Shown: piece by piece, positions 62,001-64,000 of the stretch
Position numbering within the stretch: position 1 is the stretch's first letter
Layout of the letters: each line of letters begins with the position of its first letter
From: Ptiloglossa arizonensis
Lineage: Eukaryota > Arthropoda > Insecta > Hymenoptera > Colletidae
Assembly: GCF_051014685.1 (NCBI RefSeq)
Contig: NW_027478887.1
Location: forward strand, 186,001-250,000
Direction of reading: 5' to 3'
Length of the DNA: 64,000 nt
Made by a program: the position numbers and the translations under genes
The notes under the pieces: generated by a model
Database searches by the model: none
Told to the model about the DNA's origin: nothing
Seen by the model: only the letters and a program-made list of their open reading frames with translations

Positions 62001-64000
62001 AAATTTTTGGCAGTTCTGATGCTCGAAATGAATAACTGGAACGGCCAACGGGAAAACTACACCTACCGTTGTAATCGGGCGAGTTTCTACTTTCAGATGC
62101 AACAGAAATTTTGCGGATTGATCAATCCGTTCGCGAGATATGGCAGTTTGCAGATAAGAAACGCTTGAGAAACTCAAAATTTTCGCAGTTCTATTGCTCG
62201 AAACGAGTAACTAGAACGGCATAGGGGAAAAGTACGCATACCGTTGTAATCGGGCGAGTTTCTACTTTCAGATGCAACAGAAATTTTGCGAATTGGTCAA
62301 TCCGTTCGCGAGATATGGCAGTTTGGATGTAAGAAACGCTTGAGAAACTCAAAATTTTCGCAGTTCTGATGCTCGACACGAATAACTAGAACGGCCTAGG
62401 GGAAATGTGCGCATGCCGTTGTAATCGGGCGGGTTTCTGCTTTCAGATGCAACAGAAATTTTGCGGATTGGTCGATCCGTTCGCGAGATGTGGCAGTTTG
62501 GAAGTAAGAAACGCTTGAGAAACTCAAAATTTTCGCAGTTCTGATGCTCGAAACGAATAACTAGAACGGCCTAGGGGAAAACTACACCTACCGTTGTAAT
62601 CGGGCGAGTTTCTACTTTCAGATGCAACAGAAATTTTGCGGATTGATCAATCCGTTCGCGAGATATGGCAGTTTGCAGATAAGAAACGCTTGAGAAACTC
62701 AAAATTTTCGCAGTTCTATTGCTCGAAACGAGTAACTAGAACGGCATAGGGGAAAAGTACGCATACCGTTGTAATCGGGCGAGTTTCTACTTTCAGATGC
62801 AACAGAAATTTTGCGAATTGGTCAATCCGTTCGCGAGATATGGCAGTTTGGATGTAAGAAACGCTTGAGAAACACAAAATTTTCGCAGTTCTGATGCTCG
62901 ACACGAATAACTAGAACGGCCTAGGGGAAATGTGCGCATGCCGTTGTAATCGGGCGGGTTTCTGCTTTCAGATGCAACAGAAATTTTGCGGATTGGTCGA
63001 TCCGTTCGCGAGATGTGGCAGTTTGGAAGTAAGAAACGCTTGAGAAACTCAAAATTTTCGCAGTTCTGATGCTCGAAACGAATAACTAGAACGGCCTAGG
63101 GGAAAACTACAACTACCGTTGTAATCGGGCGAGTTTCTACTTTCAGATGCAACAGAAATTTTGCGGATTGGTCAATCCGTTCGCGAGATATGGCAGTTTG
63201 GAGGTATGAAACGCTTGAGAAACTCAAAATTTTCGCAGTTCTAATGCTCGAAACGAGTAACTAGAACGGCATAGGGGAAAAGTACGCATACCGTTGTAAT
63301 CGGGCGAGTTACTACTTTCAGATGCAACAGAAATTTTGGGAATTGGTCAATCCGTTCGCGAGATATGGCAGTTTGGAGGTAAGAAACGCTTGAGAAACTC
63401 AAAATTTTCGCAGTTCTGATGCTCGACACGAATAACTAGAACGGCCTAGGGGAAATGTGCGCATGCCGTTGTAATCGGGCGAGTTTCTACTTTCAGATGC
63501 AACAGAAATTTTGCGGATTGGTCGATCAGTTCACGAGATGTGGCCGTTTGGAAGTAAGAAACGCTTGAGAAACTCAAAATTTTCGCAGTTCTGATGCTCG
63601 AAACGAATAACTAGAACGGCCTAGGGGAAAACTACACCTACCGTTGTAATCGGGCGAGTTTCTACTTTCAGATGCAACAGAAATTTTGCGGATTGGTCAA
63701 TCCGTTCGCGAGATATGGCAGTTTGGATGTAAGAAACGCTTGAGAAACTCAAAATTTTCGCAGTTCTGATGCTCGAAACGAATAACTAGAACCGCCTAGG
63801 GGAAAAGTGCGCATACCGTTGTAATCGGGCCGGTTTCTACTTTCAGATGCAACAGAAATTTTGCGGATTGATCAATCCATTCGCGAGATATGGCAGTTTG
63901 GAGATAAGAAACGCTTGAGAAACTCAAAATTTTCGCAGTTCTGATGCTCGAAACGAATGACTAGAACGGCCTAGGGGAGAAGTACGCATACCGTTTTAAT
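59079..64000 (+). repeat. Right section with three-monomer (525-bp) repeats
   Basis: Monomer subtypes resemble the far left edge ('ggaaatgtgcgcatgcc', 'gaaccgcc', 'gatcaatccattcg') more than the central domains. Three-monomer repeats occur near 60400-61420 (rare 'attgcttgatccg' at about 60716 and 61241) and at 62051-62645 against 62576-63170. The stretch 59495-60324 recurs at 63171-64000 (offset 3676), sharing 'ggtatgaaacgc', 'gagttactac' and 'ttttgggaatt'. Small differences are scattered through all of these. Confidence 0.8.
62051..63170 (+). repeat. Two tandem three-monomer (525-bp) units
   Basis: 62051-62645 matches 62576-63170 at 525 bases. Each unit has a 'ttgcagataag/ctattgctcg' monomer, a 'gcgaattgg/ggatgtaag' monomer and an 'aaatgtgcgcatgcc/ggcgggtttctg' monomer. 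Differences seen are 'aaacac' for 'aaactc' near 62873 and 'aactacc' for 'acctacc' near 63112. Confidence 0.82.

Larger units (their letters stand above)
1..64000 (+). repeat. Satellite DNA array, 175-bp monomer, head-to-tail
   Basis: A 175-base unit repeats from end to end with no interruption and no inverted copy. With the unit beginning at 'cgagatatgg', starts fall at 171, 346, 521 and so on, and at 63884 near the end. This gives 364 complete copies plus partial copies of 170 and 117 bases. The average length is 175.04 bases. Register checks at 1222, 6296, 7001, 12081, 14705, 49530, 56006, 59508 and 63184 agree with nine small indels as the only length changes I found. Copies differ mainly by linked point substitutions. 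Long single-orientation satellite arrays of nucleosome-scale monomers are typical of eukaryotic centromeric or pericentromeric heterochromatin; that location is inferred. The family is not one I recognise. Confidence 0.98.

Noticed and set aside
1210..63429. Minus-strand open frames of 62-85 codons recurring across the window, with very similar products
   Set aside because: They recur because the repeat recurs. The monomer length, 175, is not a multiple of three, so each copy shifts the frame and every frame meets a stop within about 260 bases. Frames start and stop wherever a subtype variant creates or removes a stop. There is no gene-like length, codon pattern or context.
1..64000. CRISPR array
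   Set aside because: The regular period is 175 bases with no short repeat/unique spacer alternation; the whole unit is conserved.

Overview
The whole 64 kb window is one uninterrupted tandem satellite DNA array. I see no protein gene, RNA gene, transposon, CRISPR array or unique sequence. The repeat unit is 175 bp, and every copy lies head-to-tail on the same strand. Taking the unit to start at 'cgagatatgg', I count 364 complete monomers between 171 and 63883, a 170-base partial copy at the left edge and a 117-base partial copy at the right edge. The register drifts by only 13 bases over the window, and nine small indels account for all of it. The consensus monomer is about 45% G+C (78 of 175 bases) and has 13 CpG sites, more than its base composition predicts.

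This organisation means a eukaryotic chromosome, most likely centromeric, pericentromeric or other constitutive heterochromatin. I do not recognise the satellite family and cannot name the species. The lack of CpG depletion suggests a lineage with little germline DNA methylation (for example many insects or nematodes) or very recent amplification.

Layout: (1) 1-5489 is an older-looking stretch of well-diverged monomers with weak two-monomer periodicity at 3.3-4.4 kb. (2) 5490-13577 is a 4.38-kb segment and its adjacent copy, both carrying the same private 5-base insertion. (3) 13578-28312 is a mosaic of nested duplications built around a recurring four-monomer cassette. (4) 28313-38377 is an 11-monomer higher-order repeat (1925 bp) and a 4-monomer repeat (700 bp), with parts copied again 6125 bp and 4025 bp downstream. 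(5) 38379-42126 is a 10-monomer repeat (1750 bp), two complete copies plus a partial third. (6) 43129-48027 holds 8-monomer (1400 bp) and 10-monomer (1750 bp) repeats. (7) 50841-59078 holds 7-monomer (1225 bp) repeats and two long shifted copies. (8) 59079-64000 resembles the far left edge and contains 3-monomer (525 bp) repeats. Every duplication offset is a whole number of monomers once the small indels are allowed for, as unequal exchange or replication slippage in register would produce.

There is no gene network to describe. Any function would come from the DNA itself or its transcripts. Each monomer carries a 16-bp dyad, a short hairpin, two A/T tracts about ten helical turns apart, two weak CENP-B-box-like sites, and a donor/acceptor splice-site pair framing an open 57-nt segment. 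All open reading frames seen are short by-products of the repeat. Block boundaries were found by eye comparison and are approximate to a few bases; no alignment was run.
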